From CAZGUG01 sp964529035 (GTDB lineage Bacteria; Bacillota; Clostridia; Ch29): a DNA stretch of 49,389 nt. Both the position numbers and the translations under genes were made by a program. The notes under the pieces are model-generated. The model saw only the letters and a program-made list of their open reading frames with translations, searched no databases and was not told the origin of the DNA. The DNA lies in contig CAZGUG010000009.1 in assembly GCA_964529035.1 (NCBI GenBank), positions 1 to 49,389 of the forward strand, in the 5' to 3' direction. Within the stretch, counting starts at the first letter, position 1; the number at the start of each line of letters is the position of its first letter. Of the stretch, positions 25,369 through 32,937 are shown piece by piece.

Positions 25369-25376
25369 ATTTAACA
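25341..25376 (+). promoter_or_regulatory. Pho-box-like repeats upstream of the Na/Pi cotransporter gene
   Basis: TCAACA (25341), TTTACA (25351), TTAACA (25360) and TTAACA (25371) recur about every 9-11 nt, close to the TT(A/T/C)ACA repeats at 11-bp spacing bound by PhoP in Bacillus. A -10-like TATACT lies at 25402-25407, so the repeats sit where an activator would bind. The next gene encodes a phosphate transporter. The spacing is imperfect and no phoPR gene is in the window. Confidence 0.5.
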
Positions 25377-25448
25377 TAAGCCGCCGAAAAATAGTTTATT
25401 ATATACTGGGAAATGCATATTACACTATTTGCGTGTAGGGGGTAAAAC

Positions 25449-27053
25449 ATGACGACCAGGATGGTTTTTGAGCTGTTGGGGGGCTTGGGCCTTTTCATAT
25501 ACGGTATGAACGTTATGGGTGCAGGCCTTCAGAAGGCGGCCGGAGACAGGCTGAAAAGGCTACTGGAGGTATTGACTACCAACAGACTGCTGGGATTGGT
25601 TTTTGGAGCATTTATAACTGCAATTATACAGAGCAGCAGCGCAACAACGGTTATGGTGGTCGGTTTTGTTAACGCGGGCCTTATGAACCTTATGCAGGCT
25701 GCGGGAGTAATAATGGGTGCCAATATAGGTACCACCGTTACATCTCAGCTGGTGGCTTTCAAACTTACCGATGTTGCTCCGGTGGTGGTGGCGGCAGGTG
25801 TGGCCCTGCTCATTTTCGGTACCAAGAGAAGATACAGGAAACTGGGAGAAATACTAACGGGCTTTGGGATCCTTTTTATCGGTATGGGTCTTATGTCAAG
25901 CTCCATGGAACCCCTGAGGGAATCTGAAATATTCGCAAATATTATGACAACTTTCGGCAATAACAGGCTTCTTGCCATAATTGCCGGTTTTGTGGTCACC
26001 GCGGTAATTCAAAGCAGCAGCGCTTCGATAGGCCTGCTTCAGGCTCTGGCTGCAAACGAACTGATATCAATAGGCACTGCACTGCCCATAATCCTGGGAA
26101 TGAATATCGGTACCTGTGTAACCGCCCTTCTTTCCAGTATAGGTACCAATATAACCGCCAGAAGGGCAGCCATGATTCATTTGGTGATAAAGGTATTCGG
26201 TATGATGCTTTTTATCGGATTAACCGTACCCTTAAGTATAGCAGTGGAATACCTGGGCGGGGATACGGTAAGGCAGATAGCCAATGCCCATACCCTGTAC
26301 AATATTGCCAATACCGCAATACTTCTTCCATTTGCATCCCTGCTGGTGCTGGCGGCCAAGAAGCTTGTACCCGGCGAGGAAGAAGAGGAAGGGGTACTGA
26401 AATATCTGGACCATCGTATACTGGAAACTCCCAGTATAGCGGTACTGCAGGCGGTGAAAGAGGTTGCCAGGATGGGAACCGTTGCCAGGGAAACCCTGAG
26501 ATACGCAGTGGACGGTTTTGTCAGGGAAGACGAGAAACTGTTAAACCACAGCCTGCAGAAGGAACAACTGGTCAATGCGTTGGAAAAGGAGATCACTCAG
26601 TTTTTGGTCCTTCTTTCGAATACCAGCCTCTCGGCCAGGGAAAATGATTTGGTCACAAGCCTTTTTCATACCGTTAACGATATGGAAAGAATCGGTGACC
26701 ATGCAGAAAATATTGCGGAACTCGGCCAGCGCAAAATGGACGCAGGCCTGGTTTTTTCCGAAATAGGATTAAGGGACCTGACCGCCATGAGCGATTATGT
26801 CCATTCGATGGTGGAAGACGCCATTGTGGCACTGAAAAACAGGGACTTCAACCTTGCACGGGATGTAAGAAGGCGGGAGGACGAGGTGGACAGAATGGAA
26901 AGGGAGTACAGGGAAGGACATATAGGCAGGCTCAACAACTATCAGTGTATACCCGGAGCGGGCGTTATTTTCCTTGATGTAATAAGCAACCTTGAGAGAA
27001 TAGGGGACCACTGCTCCAATATCGCCCTGGCCATACTTGACAGAGATAAATAA
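25449..27053 (+). CDS. Na/Pi cotransporter family protein with PhoU-like tail
   Basis: Membrane protein of 534 aa likely importing phosphate with sodium. Two inverted Na/Pi-cotransporter repeats each carry the QSSSA hallmark (IIQSSSATTVMVVGFVNAGL and AVIQSSSASIGLL), with IMGANIGTTVTSQLVAF and LGMNIGTCVTALLSSIG between helices. From about residue 330 the protein is cytoplasmic and PhoU-like, with the repeated NDMERIGDHAENIAEL and NLERIGDHCSNIAL. ATG at 25449 after TAGGGGG. Transport direction and regulation are inferred from the family and from the Pho-box-like repeats upstream. Confidence 0.93.
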   Translation: MTTRMVFELLGGLGLFIYGMNVMGAGLQKAAGDRLKRLLEVLTTNRLLGLVFGAFITAIIQSSSATTVMVVGFVNAGLMNLMQAAGVIMGANIGTTVTSQLVAFKLTDVAPVVVAAGVALLIFGTKRRYRKLGEILTGFGILFIGMGLMSSSMEPLRESEIFANIMTTFGNNRLLAIIAGFVVTAVIQSSSASIGLLQALAANELISIGTALPIILGMNIGTCVTALLSSIGTNITARRAAMIHLVIKVFGMMLFIGLTVPLSIAVEYLGGDTVRQIANAHTLYNIANTAILLPFASLLVLAAKKLVPGEEEEEGVLKYLDHRILETPSIAVLQAVKEVARMGTVARETLRYAVDGFVREDEKLLNHSLQKEQLVNALEKEITQFLVLLSNTSLSARENDLVTSLFHTVNDMERIGDHAENIAELGQRKMDAGLVFSEIGLRDLTAMSDYVHSMVEDAIVALKNRDFNLARDVRRREDEVDRMEREYREGHIGRLNNYQCIPGAGVIFLDVISNLERIGDHCSNIALAILDRDK

Positions 27054-27061
27054 TAGGTATG

Positions 27062-27100
27062 CCGCCCTGTGAAGTGTATTTCTCGCAGGGCGGTTTTTAT
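27062..27100 (+). terminator. Rho-independent terminator
   Basis: CCGCCCTG pairs with CAGGGCGG across a 16-nt loop, followed by TTTTTAT, 9 nt after the cotransporter stop. Confidence 0.88.
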
Positions 27101-27164
27101 TGAAAGGATCAGTAATTTAATGTAAAATAAGAATGGCTCAAAAAGTAAACAAGGGGTGAACTTA

Positions 27165-28013
27165 TTGGCACACCAAATCAAGATAGTAACCGACAGTACC
27201 TGTGATTTGCCGGACAGTATTCTTAAGGAGTACGATATCTCAATGGTACCTTTGACGGTGAGGTTTGGTAAGGAGAGTTTCAGGGACAGGGTGGACATAT
27301 CTACCCGGGAGTTCCTTGAAAGGCTGGGTAAATCCGGTGAGTTCCCGTCCACATCGCAGGTGCCGGTGGGTGAGTTTGTGGAAGTGTTCGACAGGTTGGG
27401 CAGAGAGAATGAGCATGTCTTAGGGCTTTTTATTTCCGGGAAACTGAGCGGCACCTGTCAGTCGGCTGTAATTGCGAAAAATGTGCTGGGGTTTGAAAAT
27501 ATACATATAATAGACACTAAGCTGACAACCTTCGCATTGGGAATGGTGGTCATTGAAGCGGCACGCATGGCGGCGGACGGATGCAGCCTGCATGAAATAA
27601 CCGAAAGGGTTGAATATATGGCGGATAATACGCACAGCATGATAATACTGGGCACACTTACATATGTGGAAAAGGGCGGAAGAATAGGTGCCGGTACGGC
27701 ACTGGTGGGCAATCTGCTTAATATACTGCCTGTGGTAACCTTTTCGGACGGTGAAGTAAAATTTTTAGATAAGATAAGGGGAGCAAAGCGGATAAAAGAG
27801 TGGGTTTATGACAGTTTTGAAAGCTTTGACCTGGATTTTTCCGACAGGGTTGTGGGAATAAACCACATAGGCTGTGATGAACTGGTAAGTGAATTAAAAA
27901 AAGACCTTGGAAACAGATTTGGAGTAAAGGAATTCGTAATCGGCACAGTGGGAAGCGTGATCGGAACATACTCGGGTCCCGATATGGCACTGGGAGTGTA
28001 TTTTGTTAAGTGA
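27165..28013 (+). CDS. DegV family fatty-acid-binding protein (first copy)
   Basis: 282 aa from TTG 27165, with AAGGGGTGA 6 nt upstream; an in-frame GTG at 27156 lies inside that site. DegV/FakB-type proteins bind a fatty acid and present it to the kinase FakA for phosphorylation. Family marks: KIVTDSTCDLPDSIL, PLTVRFGKESFRD, PSTSQVPVGEF, GLFISGKLSGTCQSAVIA and the C-terminal IGTVGSVIGTYSGPDMALGV. FakA is not encoded nearby. Followed 22 nt later by a second degV. Confidence 0.93.
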   Translation: MAHQIKIVTDSTCDLPDSILKEYDISMVPLTVRFGKESFRDRVDISTREFLERLGKSGEFPSTSQVPVGEFVEVFDRLGRENEHVLGLFISGKLSGTCQSAVIAKNVLGFENIHIIDTKLTTFALGMVVIEAARMAADGCSLHEITERVEYMADNTHSMIILGTLTYVEKGGRIGAGTALVGNLLNILPVVTFSDGEVKFLDKIRGAKRIKEWVYDSFESFDLDFSDRVVGINHIGCDELVSELKKDLGNRFGVKEFVIGTVGSVIGTYSGPDMALGVYFVK

Positions 28014-28035
28014 ATTTTAAATAAGGAGGGATAAT

Positions 28036-28875
28036 ATGGCAGTAAGGATTATAACCGACAGCACTGCAGACCTGCCAAAGGAACTGATAAAAGAATATAA
28101 TATAGGGGTTGCACCGCTGATGGTTAACTTTGCCGATGGAACTTACAGAGATGGTGTTGACCTCACAAGTGCACAGTTTTATAAAAAACTTTCGGAAAGT
28201 AAGCAAATGCCTACCACTTCCCAGGTAAATCCCCCGGCTTTTGTTGACCTTTATAAGCAGGAACTGGAAAAGGGGAACCAGGTTGTATCTATACATTTAA
28301 GCTCGAAGGGAAGTGGGACATACCAGTCGGCGGTGACGGCAAAAATTATGTTGGACAGTGACGATATTGTAGTAATAGATTCCCTGGGATATTCCTTAGG
28401 ACTTGGAATAATTGCGGCCCAAGGGGCGGAGATGGCGCACAAAGGGGCTTCGCTCAAAGAAACAGAGGACCGAATGCTTTATATGAAGGACAGAATGCAG
28501 TATGTTTTCGGCGTGGATACACTGGAATACCTTAAAAAGGGAGGAAGGCTCAGTCCTGTTAAGGCAACCGTTGCCACCGTCATGAATATTAAGCCCATTC
28601 TGGAGGTTTCGGACGGAGAAATAGAAATGCTGGACAAGGTAAGGGGCAGGAAGAAGGTGCTGGGCAGGCTGCTGGAAGAAGTACAAAAAAAGGGGAATGA
28701 CATGGAAAATCAGACTTTCGGAGTTGTGCATGCTGAATGTCCGGAAGACGCACAGAAAATGAAGGATATGCTTATTGAAAGGTTTAATCCGAAGGATGTA
28801 TTGATTTCCCGGATAGGCTGTGTTATAGGGACCCATGTCGGTCCCGGGACAATAGCGGTATTTTTCATGAAATGA
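28036..28875 (+). CDS. DegV family fatty-acid-binding protein (second copy)
   Basis: 279-aa paralogue of the preceding gene, sharing the order of all motifs (IITDSTADLPKELIKEYNI, PTTSQVNPPAF, HLSSKGSGTYQSAV, IGCVIGTHVGPGTIAVFFMK). The two differ enough to suggest old duplication and different lipid preference, as seen for FakB1/FakB2 in other Firmicutes. ATG at 28036, preceded by AAGGAGGGA. Likely co-transcribed with the first copy. The promoter of the glycine-reductase operon begins about 30 nt after its stop. Confidence 0.94.
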   Translation: MAVRIITDSTADLPKELIKEYNIGVAPLMVNFADGTYRDGVDLTSAQFYKKLSESKQMPTTSQVNPPAFVDLYKQELEKGNQVVSIHLSSKGSGTYQSAVTAKIMLDSDDIVVIDSLGYSLGLGIIAAQGAEMAHKGASLKETEDRMLYMKDRMQYVFGVDTLEYLKKGGRLSPVKATVATVMNIKPILEVSDGEIEMLDKVRGRKKVLGRLLEEVQKKGNDMENQTFGVVHAECPEDAQKMKDMLIERFNPKDVLISRIGCVIGTHVGPGTIAVFFMK

Positions 28876-28903
28876 CTTATGGATACAAAGATTGATAAAA
28901 AAA

Positions 28904-28912
28904 TGTTATAAT
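28904..28912 (+). promoter_or_regulatory. Extended -10 promoter of the glycine reductase operon
   Basis: TGTTATAAT matches TGnTATAAT exactly, about 90 nt upstream of the riboswitch. No convincing -35 is present. Confidence 0.6.
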
Positions 28913-28997
28913 AAAAAAGGGATTATTAGATTTTTGTTGAATAAATACCGATGTGTCGACTTAATTTGTATTTGTACAATTTCATCTGCATATTTGG

Positions 28998-29180
28998 ATG
29001 ATGGATGCGGGAGAGACCCTCACGGGCACCGAAGGGGTAAGCCATATACCGCCGAGTTATGGTGATACTCTCAGGTAAAAGGACTGTATCCGGACAACTT
29101 CCTGGAGAGCTGCTTGGCAGCACCGAAGGAGCAATTCTTATATTTATTATAAGAAGAATCTCTCAGGTACCAAAACAGGG
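28998..29180 (+). promoter_or_regulatory. Tandem glycine riboswitch
   Basis: Two glycine aptamers in series. Aptamer 1 (about 28998-29091) has GGGAGAGACCCTC, GGGCACCGAAGGGGTAAG and ACTCTCAGGTAAAAGGAC. Aptamer 2 (about 29099-29180) has CTGGAGAGCTGC, GCAGCACCGAAGGAGCAA and ATCTCTCAGGTACCAAAACA. The GGAGAG / CACCGAAGG / CTCAGG core in this order is diagnostic, and the tandem form is known for this class. Its last bases overlap the 5' arm of a terminator, and it precedes the glycine reductase genes; in known examples glycine binding turns expression on. Confidence 0.95.
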
Positions 29181-29224
29181 TAGTGTATAGGCATAATCAT
29201 GCCCGTGCATATCCCTGTTTTTTA
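29172..29224 (+). terminator. Riboswitch-controlled terminator (expression platform)
   Basis: ACAGGG (29175-29180) pairs with CCCTGT (29213-29218), with an inner GGCAT-AATC-ATGCC hairpin, followed by TTTTTATT. Its 5' arm is the tail of the second glycine aptamer, so ligand binding could prevent it from forming and allow read-through into grdX. Confidence 0.82.
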
Positions 29225-29278
29225 TTGTAATTACTGTCAGTATATACTAATATATTGCTGCGGCGGGAGGTAGGATTA

Positions 29279-29656
29279 TTGCCGAATAATACGCTGGTAA
29301 TTTCAAATAATAAACTGGTAAAAGAAAAACTTTCCACAGAATTTGAAATAGTCTTTGTCGAGGATACGCTGTTAAATACCATGGAGCGGGCAAGGGCATT
29401 GGTACATGAGGGGTACATACTTCTTACGCACCCTTTGTCAGGCAGTATAAAACCTAACGAGACCCCCTATAAGAGTATAGCGCTTGAAAAAAGGAATGGG
29501 CCGGTGGATTTGGACTCTCTTATGATTGTTGAACAGAGCATAGCCAGGACAAGAAGCCTTTTGGACGACAGAAATACCCCTGACTGGCCTGAAAACTGCC
29601 TTGAGGATTTCAGAGCGATAGATTTCGACCTGATAAAGAATGCACTGAAAGGGTAG
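29279..29656 (+). CDS. grdX: GrdX family protein of the glycine reductase operon
   Basis: 125-aa protein, first gene of the operon, from TTG 29279 with GGGAGG 8 nt upstream. GrdX proteins head glycine, sarcosine and betaine reductase operons; their function is not established. Visible marks: NTLVISNNKLVKEKL, the central HEGYILLTHPLSGSIKPNET and PYKSIALEKR. No cofactor motif or membrane segment is visible. It is separated from trxB by 170 nt holding two direct repeats. Confidence 0.88.
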   Translation: MPNNTLVISNNKLVKEKLSTEFEIVFVEDTLLNTMERARALVHEGYILLTHPLSGSIKPNETPYKSIALEKRNGPVDLDSLMIVEQSIARTRSLLDDRNTPDWPENCLEDFRAIDFDLIKNALKG

Positions 29657-29677
29657 TATAATCGCAGCATAAGAGAC

Positions 29678-29803
29678 TATCAATCGGGGACATTCCTTGG
29701 CCATAGAGGAATACCAAATATAAAGGTGTGTCCCAGCCCGAAAGCTTATCAATCGGGGACATTCCTTGGCCATAGAGGAATACCAAATATAAAGGTGTGT
29801 CCC
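29678..29803 (+). repeat. Two direct 57-nt repeats with internal hairpins
   Basis: Copies at 29678-29734 and 29747-29803 are identical over 57 nt and start 69 nt apart. Each unit can fold: GGGGACA (GGGACA in the shorter pairing of copy 1) closes with TGTCCC(C); inside it ATTCCT pairs with AGGAAT, and ACC with GGT around AAATATAAA, giving a three-way-junction shape. No open gene covers the region. The GGGGAC...GTCCCC border resembles dispersed palindromic elements common in Clostridia; a role in operon control is possible. Confidence 0.93.
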
Positions 29804-29826
29804 CATACCACTAAGGAGGGAGATAA

Positions 29827-30753
29827 ATGCAGGATCTATACGATATCATTATCATCGGCGGGGGCCCGGCTGGCCTTTCTGCAGGGCTTTACGGAGCGAG
29901 AAGCAGGGCCAGGACATTAATAATCGAGAAGGGCAAATGGGGTGGCCAGGCGGCTTCCACCGAGGAACTGGAGAACTATCCCGGTTCAATCGAACAGCCT
30001 ACCGGGCCTGAAATAACGTCACGAATGAAAAAACAGGCGGAAGAATTCGGAGTGGAAACCAAAGCCCAGGCGGTGACCGAACTGAAGCTGGAAGGAAAGA
30101 TTAAAACGGTGGTCACCGACAGCGCAGAATACCGGGCAAAGACAGTCATTATCGCAACCGGTGCCAAGCCAAGGCTTCTGGGATGCCCGGGTGAGCTGGA
30201 ACTCAGGGGCAAGGGCGTGTCCTATTGTGCCACCTGTGATGCCGACTTCTTCACCGATCTGCGGGTTGTGGTGGTAGGCGGCGGCGATTCTGCAATACAG
30301 GAAGCCATATATCTTACCAAATTCGCCGAGAAGGTTACCGTTATACACCGGCGGGACCAGCTTAGGGCGGCAAAATCAATACAGGAAAAAGCCTTTGCAA
30401 ACGATAAGATAGATTTTATTTGGGACAGCGTTGTTGCCGAGATAAAGGGAGACGGTATAGTAGAAGGGGTAACGGTAAAGAACGTTAAGACCAATGAGCT
30501 GAGTGAAGTAGAGACCGACGGGGTATTTATGTTTGTAGGATATGATCCGGTTTCCGAGCTTGCTAAGGGACTGGTGGACATGGATGAAAAAGGCTATATT
30601 ATTACCGACGAAAATATGAAAACAAGCATAGAGGGAGTATTTGCAGCAGGAGACGTTAGAAAGAAAAGCCTCAGGCAGGTAGTTACAGCAGCGGCAGACG
30701 GAGCGATAGCTGCCGTCAGTGCCGAACATTATATTGCAGAAAAATTCGAGTAA
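29827..30753 (+). CDS. trxB: Thioredoxin reductase of the glycine reductase system
   Basis: FAD- and NADPH-dependent reductase that passes electrons to the thioredoxin encoded next, which re-reduces protein A of glycine reductase. 308 aa: FAD-binding IIGGGPAGLSAGLYGARSRA, redox-active Cys134/Cys137 in SYCATCDADFF, NADPH-binding VVGGGDSAIQEAIYLTKFA with VIHRRDQLRA, and C-terminal GVFAAGDVRKKSLRQVV. ATG at 29827 after AAGGAGGGA. The HRRD motif argues for NADPH rather than a ferredoxin-linked form. Confidence 0.95.
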   Translation: MQDLYDIIIIGGGPAGLSAGLYGARSRARTLIIEKGKWGGQAASTEELENYPGSIEQPTGPEITSRMKKQAEEFGVETKAQAVTELKLEGKIKTVVTDSAEYRAKTVIIATGAKPRLLGCPGELELRGKGVSYCATCDADFFTDLRVVVVGGGDSAIQEAIYLTKFAEKVTVIHRRDQLRAAKSIQEKAFANDKIDFIWDSVVAEIKGDGIVEGVTVKNVKTNELSEVETDGVFMFVGYDPVSELAKGLVDMDEKGYIITDENMKTSIEGVFAAGDVRKKSLRQVVTAAADGAIAAVSAEHYIAEKFE

Positions 30754-30764
30754 AAGGGGGTGAT

Positions 30765-31085
30765 ATGGTGCTGGAAATAAACAAGGATAATTTTGAGCTG
30801 GAGGTAAAACAAGCGGATAAGCCGGTCCTGTTGGATTTTTGGGGACCCAAGTGTGAACCATGCAAGGCACTTATGCCTTCGGTTGAAAAGCTGGAGGAAA
30901 AGTATGGCGATAGGATTAAGTTTTGCAAACTCAATACCGCCGAAAACAGAAGACTGGCCATATCCCAAAAAGTTCTCGGGCTGCCTACCGTAGCCATGTA
31001 CAAGAATGGGGAGAAGGCAGAGGAGCTTACCCAGGAAAAGGCCACTGCGGACAATATCGAGGAAATGCTTAAGAGGTATGTTTAG
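30765..31085 (+). CDS. trxA: Thioredoxin with KCEPC active site
   Basis: 106-aa thioredoxin, electron donor to glycine reductase. The active site reads FWGPKCEPCKALMPSVEKL with Cys30 and Cys33; the usual form is WCGPCK, so the Trp before the first Cys is Lys and the Gly between is Glu. Thioredoxins in glycine-reductase operons are known to depart from CGPC, so this is a specialised copy rather than a damaged one. The cis-Pro region (KVLGLPTVAMYKNGEK) is intact. ATG at 30765 after GGGGGTGA, 11 nt downstream of trxB. Confidence 0.95.
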   Translation: MVLEINKDNFELEVKQADKPVLLDFWGPKCEPCKALMPSVEKLEEKYGDRIKFCKLNTAENRRLAISQKVLGLPTVAMYKNGEKAEELTQEKATADNIEEMLKRYV

Positions 31086-31118
31086 CCGAAAGGCTGAAAA
31101 TAAAGGGAGGTGAACATT

Positions 31119-32405
31119 TTGCGTCTGGAACTTGGTTATGTAAATATCAAGGACGTACAGTTTGGCAGCACTACAGAAATAAAAGAAGCTGTGCTTTATG
31201 TAAGCAAGGAGGAAATGCTTAAGGCAATAGGCGAAGACCCAAGGCTTCAGAGTATAGACATTGAGCTTGCAAAACCCGGTGAAGAGGTAAGAATAACCCC
31301 GGTAAAGGATGTTATCCAACCTAGGGTTAAAGTGGAGGGTCCCGGCGGGGTTTTCCCGGGGTTTGTCAGCAAGGTGGACAATGTGGGCAGTGGAAGAACC
31401 CATGTAATAAGAGGAGCAAATGTGCTTACGGTAGGCAAAATTGTGGGTTTCCAGGAAGGCCTCATTGACATGACCGGGCCTGGGGCCGAGTATACCCCAT
31501 TTTCAAAGAGCTGCAACATAGTGGTTGTCTGCGAGCCCGCCCAGGGGCTCAAACAGCACCAGCATGAAGAAGCGGTAAGGCTTGCCGGTCTGAAGGCGGC
31601 TACATATCTAGCAGAAGCGGCCAGGAATTTGGAGCCCGACGAGCTTAAGACCTATGAAACAAAACCTTTATTGGAACAGGTAAAGGAATACGAAGGTCTG
31701 CCGAAGGTAGCCTATGTGTACATGCTCCAATCCCAGGGACTGCTCCATGATACCTATGTGTACGGGGTTGACGCCAAACAGATTATCCCGACCATCATTT
31801 ATCCTACCGAGGTAATGGACGGGGCAATAATCAGCGGTAACTGCGTGTCGGCCTGCGACAAGAACTCAACCTACCATCATTTGAACAATCCCATAATACA
31901 CGACCTGTATGAAAAACACGGAAAAGAGATTAACTTCGTGGGGGTTGTAATTACCAACGAAAACGTGTATCTTGCGGACAAGGAAAGGTCGTCCAATATG
32001 ACGGCAAAACTGGTCAGGCTTATGGGTGTGGACGGGGTAATAATCTCTGAAGAGGGCTTTGGAAACCCGGATACCGACCTTATCATGAATTGCAAGAAGA
32101 TTGAAAATGAAGGAATAAAAACCGTAATTGTGACCGACGAATACGCCGGCAGAGACGGTGCTTCACAGTCCCTTGCCGATGCGGATGCAAAGGCGGATGC
32201 CGTTGTAACCGCAGGCAATGCCAATGAGATTATTAAGCTTCCGCCTATGAAGAAGGTAATAGGTCACATAGAGCCTGTTGATGTCATTGCAGGTGGTTTC
32301 AAAGGAAGCCTTAAGGAAGACGGCAGCATAGAAGCTGAATTGCAGATTGTCACCGGCTCCACAAACGAGCTGGGTTATAACCGGATGTCTGCAAGTACAA
32401 TCTAA
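31119..32405 (+). CDS. grdE: Glycine reductase protein B, proprotein GrdE
   Basis: Substrate-binding component of glycine reductase, made as a proprotein that splits into two subunits with a Cys-derived carbonyl (pyruvoyl-like) group. 428 aa from TTG 31119; a GTG at 31110 overlaps the GGGAGG ribosome site. The self-cleavage site is clear: GAIISGNCVSACDKNS, with Asn241-Cys242, the position known for characterised GrdE. Other marks: GPGGVFPGFVSKVDNVG, EGLIDMTGPGAEYTPFS, PPMKKVIGHIEPVDVIAGGF (20 residues shown) near the end. Works with GrdB. Confidence 0.96.
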   Translation: MRLELGYVNIKDVQFGSTTEIKEAVLYVSKEEMLKAIGEDPRLQSIDIELAKPGEEVRITPVKDVIQPRVKVEGPGGVFPGFVSKVDNVGSGRTHVIRGANVLTVGKIVGFQEGLIDMTGPGAEYTPFSKSCNIVVVCEPAQGLKQHQHEEAVRLAGLKAATYLAEAARNLEPDELKTYETKPLLEQVKEYEGLPKVAYVYMLQSQGLLHDTYVYGVDAKQIIPTIIYPTEVMDGAIISGNCVSACDKNSTYHHLNNPIIHDLYEKHGKEINFVGVVITNENVYLADKERSSNMTAKLVRLMGVDGVIISEEGFGNPDTDLIMNCKKIENEGIKTVIVTDEYAGRDGASQSLADADAKADAVVTAGNANEIIKLPPMKKVIGHIEPVDVIAGGFKGSLKEDGSIEAELQIVTGSTNELGYNRMSASTI

Positions 32406-32440
32406 AGGATATACAAGAATATTCAGAAAGGATGATAACG

Positions 32441-32905
32441 GTGTTTGAAGGCAAAAAAGTCATTATTATCGGCGATCGTGACGGCGTGCCGGGCCCTGCC
32501 ATAGAGGAATGCGTTAAAAGTGCCGGGGCCGAAATTGTATTTTCAACAACCGAATGCTTTGTCTGAACCGCAGCAGGAGCTATGGACCTGGAAAACCAGC
32601 AGAGGGTTAAGGATGCAGCCGAAAAGTACGGAGCAGAGAATGTTATAGTAATCCTTGGTGCATCCGAGGCAGAGTCAGCCGGGCTGGCGGCAGAGACAGT
32701 AACTGCCGGTGACCCGACCTATGCAGGTCCATTGGCCGGAGTCCAGTTGGGACTCAGTGTTTATCATATGGTTGAACCTGATGCCAAAAATGCTGTTGAT
32801 GCGGACGTGTATGACGAACAGGTAGGAATGATGGAGATGGTGTTGGACGTTGATTCCATAGTTGAAGAGATGACCTCCATCAGGTCTCAGCACAGCAAGT
32901 ATTAA
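32441..32905 (+). CDS. grdA: Glycine reductase selenoprotein A
   Basis: Small selenoprotein that receives the carboxymethyl group from protein B as a selenoether and passes it to protein C. It must be read through an in-frame TGA at 32564-32566: residues around it are TTECFVU-TAAGAMDLEN, with Cys39 and Sec42 in the family CFVU motif. Full length 154 aa from GTG 32441 (AAAGG 9 nt upstream; ATG at 32432 is too close to that site). A small CTGG-AAAA-CCAG hairpin 22 nt after the TGA is a candidate recoding element. A caller without recoding reports only the downstream 107 codons. Confidence 0.97.
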
Positions 32906-32937
32906 AAAAATTTCCCTAAAAGAAAGGGGGAGAGAAA

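Noticed and set aside
27156..27164. GTG 27156 as start of the first degV
   Set aside because: The GTG is part of the AAGGGGTGA ribosome site; TTG 27165 has proper spacing.
29678..29803. CRISPR array
   Set aside because: Only two 57-nt copies with a 12-nt spacer and internal hairpins, and no cas genes.
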